The position numbers and the translations under genes are program-made. 64,000 nucleotides of DNA from Gimesia chilikensis (GTDB lineage Bacteria; Planctomycetota; Planctomycetia; Planctomycetales; Planctomycetaceae), in contig NZ_CP036266.1 of assembly GCF_007744075.1 (NCBI RefSeq), forward strand, positions 3,147,748 through 3,211,747, read 5' to 3'. Below are positions 50,705-59,849 of this stretch, in pieces; position 1 is the stretch's first letter; each line of letters starts with the position of its first letter. The notes below the pieces were generated by a model that saw nothing but the letters and a program-made list of their open reading frames with translations, was not told the DNA's origin and ran no database searches.

Positions 50705-52123
50705 ATGAATCATCTATCTCTCGCAACACTTAGCAAGGTGCTTCTCAGCAGATCGAATAACTTCGATTCCGCTGCCGGTACAACTGGTGTCAGCGGGATT
50801 TCAATTGATTCACGCACGGTCCAACCGGGGGATCTGTTCTTTGCAATTCAGGGGCAGCGCCTTGATGGTCACGAGTTTGTAAAGCAGGCATTAGAACGAG
50901 GGGCAAGTGCCTGTGTTGTGAAACAGCAGCTCGTCTCTGAAAACAACTCGGCACAACTCTTGTTCGTGGATGATGTGAATCAGGCACTCACACGGTTTGC
51001 TTACTGGTATCGCCGGCAGCAGTCTGCAACTGTCATCGGAGTTACGGGAAGTGTTGGCAAGACAACCACCCGCAATATGATTTACACAGCCCTGGCTCCT
51101 TATCTGAAGGGGGTGCAGAGTCCTGCTAACTATAACAACGAGTTTGGTGTCCCCCTGAGTATTGCTCAGCTTGAGTCTGTGCATCAGTTCGCGGTACTGG
51201 AACTGGGGGCTTCACAGGCGGGTGAGATTCGTAGTCTGGCAGAAGTGGTGAGTCCTGAGATCGGTGTCATAACTGGAATTGGGCCTTCGCATCTGGAACA
51301 TTTTGGAACACTCCAGCGAACGGCTGAAGCGAAGGCAGAACTGTTTGAGCAACTTCCGGTTTCGGGACTGGCAATTGTCAATGGTGACGATGCCTATGCG
51401 GACTTTCTGGTCTCTCGCAGCCCTGCTCCCTCATTCCGGATTGGTTTGGGAGAAGGCAATGATTTGCGAGCCGTGGCGGTTCGTCAGGAAGAAAATGGCC
51501 TGACCTTCCAGGTCGATGGAACAAGTTTTGTTATCCCGGTCATGGGCAGTCATTTTGTCTACCCTGCTCTGATCGCGATTGCCGTTGGTAAAGTGCTGGG
51601 ACTGTCAAATCAGGAATTATCAGACAGCCTGCGGGAGTATGAACCAGTTCGCGGTCGCTGTCATGTCGAACTGGTTGGAGACTGGACCGTGGTGGATGAC
51701 GCATACAATTCCAGTCCGGTTTCGATGCGAGCGGCATGTGAGCTGTTGAGCGAGTGGCCAACTCCCGGAAAGCGGATTCTGGTAATGGGCGATATGCTGG
51801 AGTTGGGGCCAGACTCGCCCGGTTATCATCGCGAAATTGGAAAAAAGGTCGCCTGTTCCACAATCGATCGATTGTATGTATGTGGTGCCCAGGCGGCATC
51901 CGTTGCGGCAGGAGCACTCGAAGAACAGTTCCCTGCTGGATGTATCGTGCAAGGGGCAGATGTCGAAGAGATTCAAGCGGATGTATTTTCCGGTCTAGAG
52001 CCGGGAGATGTTGTATTAGTCAAAGGTTCCCGTGGTATGCGGATGGAGCGGCTGTTGGAATATCTCAAGCAGCAGGTTTCAGTGCAGTCCACTCAGGGAG
52101 AAAAAAATATTTCATGTGTCTAA
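50705..52123 (+). CDS. murF: UDP-MurNAc-tripeptide:D-Ala-D-Ala ligase
   Basis: Mur ligase that adds D-alanyl-D-alanine to the UDP-MurNAc-tripeptide. The 472 residues show DSRTVQPGDLFFAIQG (33-50), ATP loop GSVGKTT (115-121), NYNNEFGVPLS, ELGAS and VDDAYNSSPVSM, all MurF-typical. It is second in the cluster and is followed by a 226-bp stretch with a hairpin before mraY. Confidence 0.97.
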   Translation: MNHLSLATLSKVLLSRSNNFDSAAGTTGVSGISIDSRTVQPGDLFFAIQGQRLDGHEFVKQALERGASACVVKQQLVSENNSAQLLFVDDVNQALTRFAYWYRRQQSATVIGVTGSVGKTTTRNMIYTALAPYLKGVQSPANYNNEFGVPLSIAQLESVHQFAVLELGASQAGEIRSLAEVVSPEIGVITGIGPSHLEHFGTLQRTAEAKAELFEQLPVSGLAIVNGDDAYADFLVSRSPAPSFRIGLGEGNDLRAVAVRQEENGLTFQVDGTSFVIPVMGSHFVYPALIAIAVGKVLGLSNQELSDSLREYEPVRGRCHVELVGDWTVVDDAYNSSPVSMRAACELLSEWPTPGKRILVMGDMLELGPDSPGYHREIGKKVACSTIDRLYVCGAQAASVAAGALEEQFPAGCIVQGADVEEIQADVFSGLEPGDVVLVKGSRGMRMERLLEYLKQQVSVQSTQGEKNISCV

Positions 52124-52256
52124 CTCAATGATTTTGCCATGTGCTTAGGGTTTGCGGGAATCCAGAGCGCGTTCGCTTCGGCGGACAAATCAGCACCGGA
52201 AATTGTGATTAATTGGGTCGATCACTCCAATGCTGTATCATGGTGAAATCATTTCC

Positions 52257-52284
52257 GGGCGTCGAGATTGGGGTCTCGGCGCCC
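52257..52284 (+). terminator. Hairpin between murF and mraY
   Basis: Eleven-base arms (52257-52267, 52274-52284) with one wobble pair and a six-base loop, followed by GGTCTCTTT. No long T-tract, so it is at best a partial terminator or attenuator. Confidence 0.45.
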
Positions 52285-52349
52285 GGTCTCTTTACAGGAC
52301 CTGGTAAAAAAATGAATGAGACCCTGAATCCGGGCGAGAAAAACACTGC

Positions 52350-53456
52350 ATGATCATTTGGTTGTTGAATCATTTTTCTCCCCTGCTGGAAAAACTGGAA
52401 GTGCTCTCCACTGGCGATTCGCGTGTGTTTCTGACTGCACGCATTGCGCTGGCCAGCCTGTCTTCATTTCTGATCGCGATTCTACTCGGCCCGTTTGCGA
52501 TTCGCTGGCTGGAAAAACGTTTCCGGGAACGAATCGACAGCGCCTCGGAAAAGCTCAATGAAATTCATGCTTCCAAGAATGCAACCCCGACCATGGGGGG
52601 CATTTTTATCGTGGGGGCAATTTTGATCTCCGGTCTGCTCTGGGCGGATCTTTCCAGCGGCTATGTGCAACTTGGCCTGTTGACGGCGTCGGGATTTGCG
52701 CTGCTGGGAGCTTACGATGACTGGGTGAAGCTGAGTACCAAGCAGAATGGTCTGAAGCCGCGGCAGAAACTGATTGTGCAATTAATCTTTTCTGCATTGA
52801 TTGGGGCTGCCTTGTATCATAGTCATTCGACGGTTCCAGCGGGCCTGGATCTGATCATGCCGGTCACTCGTCTGGTGTTTCCGCTTGGAATTCTGTTCGT
52901 TCCCTGGGCGATGCTGGTCATGACGGGCAGTTCCAATGCTGTCAACCTGACTGATGGGCTGGATGGACTGGCCAGTGGGTGTATGGTGTTTGCCGGATCT
53001 GCTTTCGCCGGCCTGACGTACCTGGCGGGACACAAGGTGATGGCTGAGTATCTGCAGATCCCCTATATTCCCGGTGCAGGTGAACTCAGTATTCTACTGG
53101 GAGCAGCCGTGGGGGCGGTGCTTGGATTTCTCTGGTTCAACTGTTATCCAGCCCAGGTTTTCATGGGAGATACCGGATCCCTGCCTCTGGGAGCGCTACT
53201 CGGGTTTGCGGCGCTGGTCATTCGACAGGAAGCTCTGCTGGTGATTGCCGGCGGCGTTTTTGTCGTCGAGACACTGAGTGTGATGCTGCAGGTGTTCTGG
53301 TATAAGCGAACCGGAAACCGAATTCTGGCCTGTAGTCCTCTGCACAATCATTTCCTGTTCAAGGGCGAACATGAAATGAAGATTGTAGTTCGCTTTTGGA
53401 TCTGTTCCGCCTTGCTGGCGATTATTGCGGTTGCCAGTCTGAAAATTGCAACCTGA
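52350..53456 (+). CDS. mraY: Phospho-MurNAc-pentapeptide-transferase
   Basis: Polytopic membrane enzyme making lipid I. The 368 residues have about 10 hydrophobic helices, ATPTMGGI (magnesium/substrate loop), [12 protein letters not shown] and the aspartates in GAYDDWVKL and [12 protein letters not shown]. The usual HHH plus E motif before the last helix reads [11 protein letters not shown]: the middle His is Asn and the Glu is Leu. This is unusual for MraY and is reported below. The start has no clear Shine-Dalgarno. Next is a 241-bp gap where murD stands in typical dcw clusters, then ftsW. Confidence 0.96.
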   Translation: MIIWLLNHFSPLLEKLEVLSTGDSRVFLTARIALASLSSFLIAILLGPFAIRWLEKRFRERIDSASEKLNEIHASKNATPTMGGIFIVGAILISGLLWADLSSGYVQLGLLTASGFALLGAYDDWVKLSTKQNGLKPRQKLIVQLIFSALIGAALYHSHSTVPAGLDLIMPVTRLVFPLGILFVPWAMLVMTGSSNAVNLTDGLDGLASGCMVFAGSAFAGLTYLAGHKVMAEYLQIPYIPGAGELSILLGAAVGAVLGFLWFNCYPAQVFMGDTGSLPLGALLGFAALVIRQEALLVIAGGVFVVETLSVMLQVFWYKRTGNRILACSPLHNHFLFKGEHEMKIVVRFWICSALLAIIAVASLKIAT

Positions 53457-53697
53457 TCTGCCGTCGAATCAGTTCGGTTCAGGTAAGCGTGAAAAGCACT
53501 GGCTGTTCTGTCGATTCTAGCGGTCTGCGAAGTGGGGGCAGCGATTCCATGGCCTGTTATCACGGTTTTGTCAGCTGATTCATGTCGGGCGGCAATGTTT
53601 CTAAATCATGGTCTGGTTATGGGGTTACCTTTGGTGAGGTGCCCGAAAAATAGTCGATTTCAGAGATGTCACTCTGTGTCATTTTCGAGATCGGAAT

Positions 53698-55056
53698 ATG
53701 AAACCTACCTCACTCCTGCCGCAAACTCAGCCTGATCATGATCGCAGCCTGTTCATCTCGATGGCTTGCGCGCTGCTGGGGATCGGGGTGTTAATGGTAC
53801 ATAGTGCCAGTATTACATCCTGGCCAACCGAGTTTGAGCAGGTTTACCTGTCCCGGCACCTGACCTTTCTAGCTCTGGCGGTTGTAGTTTCCTCAATTGC
53901 TTCCATGCTGCCAGCCCGATTCTGGTACGAGCGTGCGCCCCTGCTCTTCTGGGGAACCGTAGCATTGCTGGTGCTGGTACTTATTCCGGGAGTCGGGACG
54001 CGGGTGAATGGTGCTCAGCGCTGGCTGAGATTAGGGCCTGTTTCATTGCAGCCCTCCGAACTGGCGAAGATCGCGCTTCCGTTACTGACTGTGCGATTGA
54101 TGGTCCAGCGTCGGGCATTTTTAAACCATTGGTGGAAAGGCACAATTCCGCTGCTGGTTCCCCTGCTCCTCGTGATTCCACTTGTGTTGAAGCAGCCTGA
54201 CCTTGGAACCTCGCTGTTTCTTGTGGGGGGCGTGGCGTTGGCTCTGTTCCTAGGTGGCTGGCCTCTTCGTAATTTTATAATAGGTCTGTTATGCGCGATT
54301 CCTGCGGTCGGAATGCTGGTGGCATTGCGGCCTTATCAGTTGAAACGTATCACCGGTTTTGTAGATACCTGGACCAACTGGCAATCGGCGCCATACCAGC
54401 TGAAACAGTCTCTCATGGCTTTGGGGGCTGGCGGAATCAGTGGTTCCGGTCTGGGCAAAGGAGCACAAAAGCTCAGCTTTCTTCCCGAAGCGAATACTGA
54501 CTTTGTCTTTTCTGTTGCCGGTGAAGAGCTGGGGTTGATTGGTACTTTGGGGATTGCAGGTCTCTGGATCGGTCTGTTCCTGGCCGGGTTCAATATTCTG
54601 CGTTCCCAGAATCAGAAGTCTTTTGCCTATGTTGCGGGTTTTACACTTTTGCTGCAGCTGGTGTTGCAGGCAATTATCAATGTGGCCGTCGTCACAGCCA
54701 TGGTTCCTCCCAAGGGGATTTCGCACCCTCTGATTAGTTATGGAGGGACGAATCTGATGGTCAGTCTGCTTTCATTGGGGATTATTGTCAGCTTAACCCG
54801 CGCGGGAACAGATGAGAGTCTGCAGATCGACCCTGCCCTGGATCAGTCAGATGATCCTGAGACTGCCATTGATCAGTCAGTATCCTCTCTTCCAATCAAC
54901 GAAGCGCCCCAGGATGAAGAGTGCGAGGATGAAGAGTGCGAGGATGAAGAGTGCGAAGATGAAGAGTGCGAAGATGAAGAGTGCGAAGATGAAGAGTGCG
55001 AAGATGAAGAGTGCGAAGATGAAGAGTGCGAGGATGAAGAGCTGGAAAAAGAGTGA
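53698..55056 (+). CDS. ftsW: Lipid II flippase/glycosyltransferase FtsW with acidic-cysteine repeat tail
   Basis: SEDS-family membrane protein that polymerises glycan at the septum. Helices run through about residue 370, with GVGTRVNGAQRWL, LKQPDLGTSLF, SGLGKGAQKLSFLPEANTDFVF and KGISHPLISYGGTNL. After that comes a tail in which a 15-bp unit is repeated nine times (54913-55047): eight DEECE units and a last DEELE, then KE. Such a tail is not a normal FtsW feature. FtsW rather than RodA is indicated by its place between mraY and murG. Planctomycetes lack FtsZ, so its division role is uncertain. Confidence 0.96.
   Translation: MKPTSLLPQTQPDHDRSLFISMACALLGIGVLMVHSASITSWPTEFEQVYLSRHLTFLALAVVVSSIASMLPARFWYERAPLLFWGTVALLVLVLIPGVGTRVNGAQRWLRLGPVSLQPSELAKIALPLLTVRLMVQRRAFLNHWWKGTIPLLVPLLLVIPLVLKQPDLGTSLFLVGGVALALFLGGWPLRNFIIGLLCAIPAVGMLVALRPYQLKRITGFVDTWTNWQSAPYQLKQSLMALGAGGISGSGLGKGAQKLSFLPEANTDFVFSVAGEELGLIGTLGIAGLWIGLFLAGFNILRSQNQKSFAYVAGFTLLLQLVLQAIINVAVVTAMVPPKGISHPLISYGGTNLMVSLLSLGIIVSLTRAGTDESLQIDPALDQSDDPETAIDQSVSSLPINEAPQDEECEDEECEDEECEDEECEDEECEDEECEDEECEDEECEDEELEKE
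54913..55047 (+). repeat. 15-bp tandem repeat, nine units, inside ftsW
   Basis: GATGAAGAGTGCGAA/G repeated eight times at exact 15-bp period from 54913, with a degenerate ninth unit (54913-55047). Unit 1-3 and 8 end in GAG, 4-7 in GAA. Encodes eight regularly spaced cysteines flanked by acidic residues. A candidate for length variation by replication slippage. Confidence 0.97.
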
Positions 55057-55132
55057 CTGGGATTTTCCTATGACATATTCTATGCTGAGCTGTCTGATCT
55101 CAGTTTGAAATCCTTGTCCGGTAGCGTCCACG

Positions 55133-56269
55133 ATGATGACCGAATCCCGTCTTAAGAAACGATCTCTTATTTTTGCCGGCGGTGGCACTGGCGGTCATCT
55201 GCTTCCCGGAATTGCGGTAGCAGAACAACTCGCCTCAATGGACGACTTTTCGATAACATTTATTGGTTCCAATCGACCGGTTGAGCAGCAGATTATTGAA
55301 CGTTCGGGATATCAGCATCTCGGACTGGCTTCTTCTCCCAGTAATGAGTTGAAAAGCGCTCCCTGGAGCTTCTTCTGGAATAACGGACGTGCCTGTCTGC
55401 AGGCGCGGCGGATTTTGCGGGCGGAACGACCGGCTGCGGTGATTGGACTGGGTGGGTTTGCCAGTGTGCCTCTGATTATGGCTGCCAGCTGGCTTAATAT
55501 TCCGATCGTGTTGTTGGAGCAAAACATCATTCCCGGTCGAGCCAACCGGTTTCTGTTCTCTCGCGCCAATGTTATCTGTACTTCGTTTGCCGAAACCCGT
55601 CTTCCCAAGCCTCACTCTGGAAGGCCTCTGATTGCCTTTACTGGCAATCCGGTGCGTGAGCAGATGACGCATCTTGAAACCACCCCAAAGAGCGAACCAT
55701 CAGAGATATTGTTGCTGGTTCTAGGTGGCAGCCAGGGGGCACGAGCGGTGAATCAGGCGGTACTCTCTTTGCTGGAACAGGGGCGAGATGCCCTGCCTCG
55801 CAGACTGCATGTCGTGCATCAGACAGGTGAGACAGACTGGAAGTATGCGGTGCAGGAATATCAGAAACTTCAGAAACACGATTCCGAATTGCGCGTAACC
55901 GTTGAGCCATTTATTAATGATCTGGCGGAATGGTATTCGAAGGCCGATCTGGTGATTTCGCGGGCGGGAGCTACGACTCTGGCAGAGCTGGCCTGTACGG
56001 GATGTCCGACGGTATTAATTCCCTACCCAAATTCGATCGGCGATCATCAACTGATTAATGCTCAATTCTATGAGGCAGAAGGAGCTGCGGTGCTGGTAGA
56101 GCAGATGGCTGATGCCGAAGTGACCGCGCACAACCTACAGACCGCAGTGGTCGAATTATTGCATGATTCTACGAAACGGAATTCATTGTCTGAGGTTATG
56201 CAAAAGCTAGCCCTCCCGGAGGCTTCCCGAAAGGTGGCGGATGAAATCATGGCTCTTATTGCCCATTGA
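55133..56269 (+). CDS. murG: UDP-GlcNAc:lipid I N-acetylglucosaminyltransferase
   Basis: Peripheral membrane GT-B enzyme that turns lipid I into lipid II. The N-terminal GGGTGGHLLPGIAVAEQL (14-31), LLEQN (about 123) and the donor-binding GGSQGA and SRAGATTLAEL blocks are all present in the 378 residues. The ATG at 55133 is followed directly by a second ATG; both are possible. It lies 77 bp after ftsW and ends the cluster; murC, ddl, ftsQ, ftsA and ftsZ do not follow. Confidence 0.97.
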   Translation: MMTESRLKKRSLIFAGGGTGGHLLPGIAVAEQLASMDDFSITFIGSNRPVEQQIIERSGYQHLGLASSPSNELKSAPWSFFWNNGRACLQARRILRAERPAAVIGLGGFASVPLIMAASWLNIPIVLLEQNIIPGRANRFLFSRANVICTSFAETRLPKPHSGRPLIAFTGNPVREQMTHLETTPKSEPSEILLLVLGGSQGARAVNQAVLSLLEQGRDALPRRLHVVHQTGETDWKYAVQEYQKLQKHDSELRVTVEPFINDLAEWYSKADLVISRAGATTLAELACTGCPTVLIPYPNSIGDHQLINAQFYEAEGAAVLVEQMADAEVTAHNLQTAVVELLHDSTKRNSLSEVMQKLALPEASRKVADEIMALIAH

Positions 56270-56379
56270 GGTAGTGTACGATATGCCATTTATTGAGGTT
56301 CCAGCTACTGATTTCCGGGGACTGTGGTGGCTGAACTGGTAGAACCTGTCAGTTTTCCGGGCTTTTCCAGGTTTTACGG

Positions 56380-56418
56380 AATCCCCCCAGCCTGTTGATT
56401 CACGAATCAAAGGGGATT
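56380..56418 (+). repeat. Nested inverted repeat upstream of lysC
   Basis: Outer arms AATCCCC / GGGGATT (56380-56386, 56412-56418) enclose inner arms TTGATTC / GAATCAA (56395-56401, 56404-56410). It sits about 111 bp before the lysC start and about 110 bp after murG, in a position for a murG terminator or a lysC leader element. Confidence 0.5.
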
Positions 56419-56529
56419 TGTTACCTTTCTAGCACTTGGGCAGCAGGAATGGAGCCGTTTTGTTCTGCCAGTCGAGATTACCCTACTCAAGTTCTTTAGC
56501 ATCAGAAGTTTAGAAATTGGAGACGAGAC

Positions 56530-58326
56530 GTGTCGCTCATAGTCCAGAAGTTCGGTGGAACGAGTGTCGCTGATACCAGTAAGATTCAGGCTGCTGCCCG
56601 TCGCGCGACTGCCATGCATCAGGCGGGGCACCAGGTCGTGATGGTTGTCAGCGCCCGCGGCAAAAAAACGGATGAACTGGTCGGCCTGGCTGCTGAAATC
56701 ACCGATCGTCCGACTCCCCGCGAAATGGACATGTTGCTTTCTACCGGCGAGCAGGAATCAGTGGCATTGATGGCGATGGCGATTCATAAACTGGGGGTCG
56801 AGGCGATCAGTCTGACGGGGTCTCAGATCGGCGTAGTAACTGATTCCTCGCATACGAAGGCTCGCATCATCTCAATCTCGACTGAGCGGATGAAAGCGGC
56901 TTTGAATGAAGGCAAGATCGTCATTGCTGCCGGCTTTCAGGGGCGGGACAAAGACTGGAATATTACCACCCTGGGACGTGGGGGAAGTGATACAACGGCG
57001 ACCGCGCTGGCAGCTGTTCTCGAAGCCGACATGTGCGAGATTTATACCGACGTGGAAGGGGTCTTCACCACCGATCCCCGTGTGGTTCCCGAGGCCCATC
57101 AGATGGCCAGCATCTCTTACGATGAAATGCTGGAGCTGGCCAGCCTGGGAGCGGGCGTGATGCATTCGCGTTCTATTGAATTTGCCAAAAAATACAGAGT
57201 TCCCCTGAAGGTACGCCCCTCTTTTTCGGATGGTGAAGGCACCCTGATCGCGGCACAGGCGCTGGATGCGGCTCCGGTCGTGACCGGAGTGGCCTTTGTG
57301 AGGGATGAGGTTCGGGTGAGCCTGACCGATATTCCGGACGAGCCGGGTATCATGAGCAGCATTTTTGCCCGGATGGCAGAGCGGAAAATTACCCTGGATA
57401 TGATCGTTCAGGATGTGGGAACGGGGGGCCTGGCACGGGTATCCTTTACCGTACCTCAGTCTGACCTTGCCGAGACGTTGACCGCAGCTGGCGAGGCAAT
57501 TGAAGATATCGGTGCCGGTAAGATTCAGCATGGAACCAATCTGTCCAAGGTTTCCATCGTCGGCAGTGGCATGCGGAACAATTACGGTGTTGCCAGTCGG
57601 ATGTTCTCGATCCTGGCAGACGCTGATATCAATGTGGGGATGATTACGACCAGCGAAATCAAGGTGACGGTACTCGTCGACCGGGATCAATGCGATGAAG
57701 CAGTCCGCGTGATCCATAACGGTTTTGAGTTGGACCGTTTGACCAGCTACGATTTTGCATCGAATCAGATTCAGGCCGGAGAGGGACAGCCTGACGAGTC
57801 CCAGCAGAAAACAGCAGAACTGGAGCAGGAGATCGTCGATCAACTCTCCCATATGGAAGACATCGTAGTCAGTGAAGTTCTGTTGGACCAGAGTCAGTCC
57901 CGAGTTACTGTCAGAAATCTGCCGGACAATCCGGGCATATGCTCGCGTCTGTTTTCCGTCGTCGCAGAAGGCGGTGTTTCCGTGGACATGATTGTGCAAA
58001 ACATGGGCGAGGAGGAGCAGGCGCATCTTTCGTTTACCGTGCCGCGCACCTCGCTGGAAAAAAGCCTGAAACTGGTCGAGCCGCTGCTCTCGGAGTGGGG
58101 AGACGCCGAGCTGAGCCATGAGGCAGAGATTGCCAAGTTGTCGGTAGTTGGGATTGGACTTCGCAGCCATACGGGAGTCGGGCAGTCAATGTTCAGCGCC
58201 CTGGCGGAGGCGGAGATCAACATTCAGATGATCAACACCAGTGAAACCCGGATCAGTGCCGTCGTCGCTCTGGAAGATGGCGAAAAAGCCTTCCAGGGCC
58301 TGCTGAAAAAGTTTGGTCTGAGCTAA
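56530..58326 (+). CDS. lysC: Aspartate kinase with four ACT domains
   Basis: First enzyme of the Lys/Thr/Met/DAP pathway. The kinase part has KFGGTS (7-12), [20 protein letters not shown] and the [13 protein letters not shown] block, then four ACT repeats: two tandem pairs, the first beginning near residue 260 ([20 protein letters not shown]) and a second pair beginning near 440 ([21 protein letters not shown]) after an acidic linker. At 598 residues it is about 190 longer than the usual monofunctional enzyme; duplicated ACT pairs are known in cyanobacteria. The start is GTG at 56530 with GGAG 8 nt before it. It follows murG and ends overlapping the receiver gene by 4 bp on the other strand. 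It probably supplies diaminopimelate to MurE. Confidence 0.95.
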   Translation: MSLIVQKFGGTSVADTSKIQAAARRATAMHQAGHQVVMVVSARGKKTDELVGLAAEITDRPTPREMDMLLSTGEQESVALMAMAIHKLGVEAISLTGSQIGVVTDSSHTKARIISISTERMKAALNEGKIVIAAGFQGRDKDWNITTLGRGGSDTTATALAAVLEADMCEIYTDVEGVFTTDPRVVPEAHQMASISYDEMLELASLGAGVMHSRSIEFAKKYRVPLKVRPSFSDGEGTLIAAQALDAAPVVTGVAFVRDEVRVSLTDIPDEPGIMSSIFARMAERKITLDMIVQDVGTGGLARVSFTVPQSDLAETLTAAGEAIEDIGAGKIQHGTNLSKVSIVGSGMRNNYGVASRMFSILADADINVGMITTSEIKVTVLVDRDQCDEAVRVIHNGFELDRLTSYDFASNQIQAGEGQPDESQQKTAELEQEIVDQLSHMEDIVVSEVLLDQSQSRVTVRNLPDNPGICSRLFSVVAEGGVSVDMIVQNMGEEEQAHLSFTVPRTSLEKSLKLVEPLLSEWGDAELSHEAEIAKLSVVGIGLRSHTGVGQSMFSALAEAEINIQMINTSETRISAVVALEDGEKAFQGLLKKFGLS

Positions 58327-58706
58327 TCGTCTGTCGAGAATGCTGTCTGCAGTAATCGCGGGAGATTCGCAGAGAACTGGCTCCGTGGCAGAACCTGGTC
58401 ACAGCCTGCATCCCTGGCCTGCTGAAGTGTTTCTGTGTCGACGTGCGGTCCGTATGCGATGCTGGTCAATTGCGGATATGGCTGCATCGTTCGGGTCAGT
58501 AGTTCCCAGTCAATTTCCGGCTGATTTAAATCAATGATCAGCAGTTGAGGGAACTCGTTTGTCAGCTCTCCCAACGCCTGAGCCAGACTCAGGACGCAAG
58601 TAAAAGAGAAGCCATTGAGACGGGCGGCACCGGTGATCTGACTTTGAAACATCAGATCGGCGCAGAGAATCACGATTTGGGATCGGGGTTCTGTTTCGCT
58701 GGTCAT
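58323..58706 (-). CDS. Degenerate response-regulator receiver-like protein
   Basis: 127 residues with the CheY-like fold pattern: IVILCADL, then [21 protein letters not shown] and DQVLPRSQF. The phospho-acceptor position keeps an Asp (LIIDL), but the acidic pair at the start is weak (CAD) and the conserved lysine appears as Arg in VLPRS. It is thus an atypical receiver and may work without phosphorylation. No Shine-Dalgarno. Convergent with lysC, 4-bp overlap of stops, and next to the CaMKII-AD gene on the same strand. Confidence 0.7.
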   Translation of the reverse strand: MTSETEPRSQIVILCADLMFQSQITGAARLNGFSFTCVLSLAQALGELTNEFPQLLIIDLNQPEIDWELLTRTMQPYPQLTSIAYGPHVDTETLQQARDAGCDQVLPRSQFSANLPRLLQTAFSTDD

Positions 58707-58778
58707 ACTAACTCAATCATGGTTGTTCAGGCCTGAGCGAACATGATTAGACTGGGCAGGCCTGTCGCGGTTGGTATT

Positions 58779-59165
58779 TCAGATGGTGGAACGATGAAAG
58801 TGGACGTGCTGCCATTCTCCGTCCTGTTTCTGCCAGATGCGGGATTCTTCGCAGGCAGCACTATGATCGTGGCCATGCTCGTCAATCGATTGTACCACGC
58901 GAATGTAGGTGACCAGAGCAACTTCTCCCATGATGGAAACCATGGGGGAACTGATAGTAGACTGCCGCGGGCGACCTGTCGGGTTCATATCGAAGTAGAA
59001 GCGATGAAAATCCATTCCGGTTACGAGATGCCCCCGGGCTTCCGGTTCGAAACAGGTCAGCTCTTCATCGCAGAGACTGGTGTAGGTGTTCCAGTCTTTG
59101 TGATCAATGGAGTCTAGGAGCTGTTTGCTTAACTTCAAGAGGTCTTGTACATCGTTGTCTGACAT
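58779..59165 (-). CDS. CaMKII association-domain (NTF2-like) protein
   Basis: 128 residues with the CaMKII_AD pattern: YTSLCDEELTCFEPEARGHLVTGMDFHRFYF, then VALVTYIRVVQ, EESRIW and a C-terminal VHFHRS. In animals this domain oligomerises calmodulin-dependent kinase II; bacterial stand-alone forms are of the same NTF2-like family, with unknown ligand. I chose the ATG at 59165 because AGGA lies about 8 nt before it; a TTG at 59189 is also open. The gene is between the receiver-like and FHA genes on the same strand, 31 bp from the latter. Confidence 0.85.
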   Translation of the reverse strand: MSDNDVQDLLKLSKQLLDSIDHKDWNTYTSLCDEELTCFEPEARGHLVTGMDFHRFYFDMNPTGRPRQSTISSPMVSIMGEVALVTYIRVVQSIDEHGHDHSAACEESRIWQKQDGEWQHVHFHRSTI

Positions 59166-59196
59166 CTGCGGATCCTGCTCTGGTGACAAAGAAGAT

Positions 59197-59754
59197 TTAA
59201 CTCTGCCTCATCTTATCCGTTAATTCAATTTCTGGAAATTGAATCGTCTTTTTATTTTCTGAAGTTTCCGCATCTGGATTGTATTCGTCGATGGTGACCG
59301 TTTCGGTGGACTTTTTCCCGGATGATTTGTCCTGGTTCTCCGGCAGATCCACTGCGACGGGAATTACATCGTCTGAAGCGGAGGCAAAAGGCAGCTCCGG
59401 CAGTAGTTCCCCCACGCTTTTGAGGTTGATTGTAGAGCCAACGTCCACAAAGACCTGTGGGTCGTAATCGATACGAAAGCTGACGTCAGCAATGGAAAGT
59501 ACACAGCCCGGCAGCAACTTGGTATCCCGTTTGGGAGTTACCCTGTTCCCATCGATAAAGGTGCCGTTGGAACTACCCAGGTCATGTACCAGCGCTACTG
59601 ACTCAGTCAGCACGATCCTGCAGTGATGACGGCTTACCAGATCGGACTTGAGCTTTAAGTCGCAGTCGGCTGATCGGCCCACCAAAGTCGTTTTTGTGAG
59701 TGTCATCGACTTCAGTTTTTTAGACCCATTTTGAAGGCTCAGACGAATTTTCAT
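59197..59754 (-). CDS. FHA domain protein
   Basis: Phosphothreonine-binding signalling protein, 185 residues from the ATG at 59754. The FHA core has GRS (26-28), SRHH (41-44) and SSNGT (61-65), the residues that make the phosphopeptide pocket. A Thr/Glu/Asp-rich low-complexity tail follows. A longer frame back to 59847 runs through the clpX terminator, so the later ATG is favoured. Planctomycetes have many Ser/Thr kinases, and such FHA proteins probably read their products. It lies 31 bp upstream of the CaMKII-AD gene. Confidence 0.85.
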   Translation of the reverse strand: MKIRLSLQNGSKKLKSMTLTKTTLVGRSADCDLKLKSDLVSRHHCRIVLTESVALVHDLGSSNGTFIDGNRVTPKRDTKLLPGCVLSIADVSFRIDYDPQVFVDVGSTINLKSVGELLPELPFASASDDVIPVAVDLPENQDKSSGKKSTETVTIDEYNPDAETSENKKTIQFPEIELTDKMRQS

Positions 59755-59770
59755 AACGATTGACCACACA

Positions 59771-59803
59771 TAAGAAAACCCGCCGGAGGGCTGCTCCGGC
59801 GGG
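59771..59803 (-). terminator. Intrinsic terminator of clpX
   Basis: Ten-base GC-rich arms (59779-59788, 59794-59803), five-base loop, then TTTTCTTA on the minus strand. It lies 46 bp after the clpX stop and just upstream of the FHA start, separating the two transcripts. Confidence 0.88.
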
Positions 59804-59849
59804 AAATTGTTCATTTCAGGTTCATTATAGATTCTGCCCAGGGGCAAGT

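Noticed and set aside
53457-53697. A murD remnant between mraY and ftsW
   Set aside because: The gap translates to no Mur-ligase motif in any frame, so nothing supports a decayed gene.
56872-58170. 432-codon open frame on the minus strand opposite lysC
   Set aside because: It is antisense to a clear four-ACT aspartokinase, with a composition typical of a mirror frame and no recognisable motif.
59754-59847. N-terminal extension of the FHA protein
   Set aside because: It would be translated through the clpX terminator hairpin; the later ATG begins the FHA fold directly.
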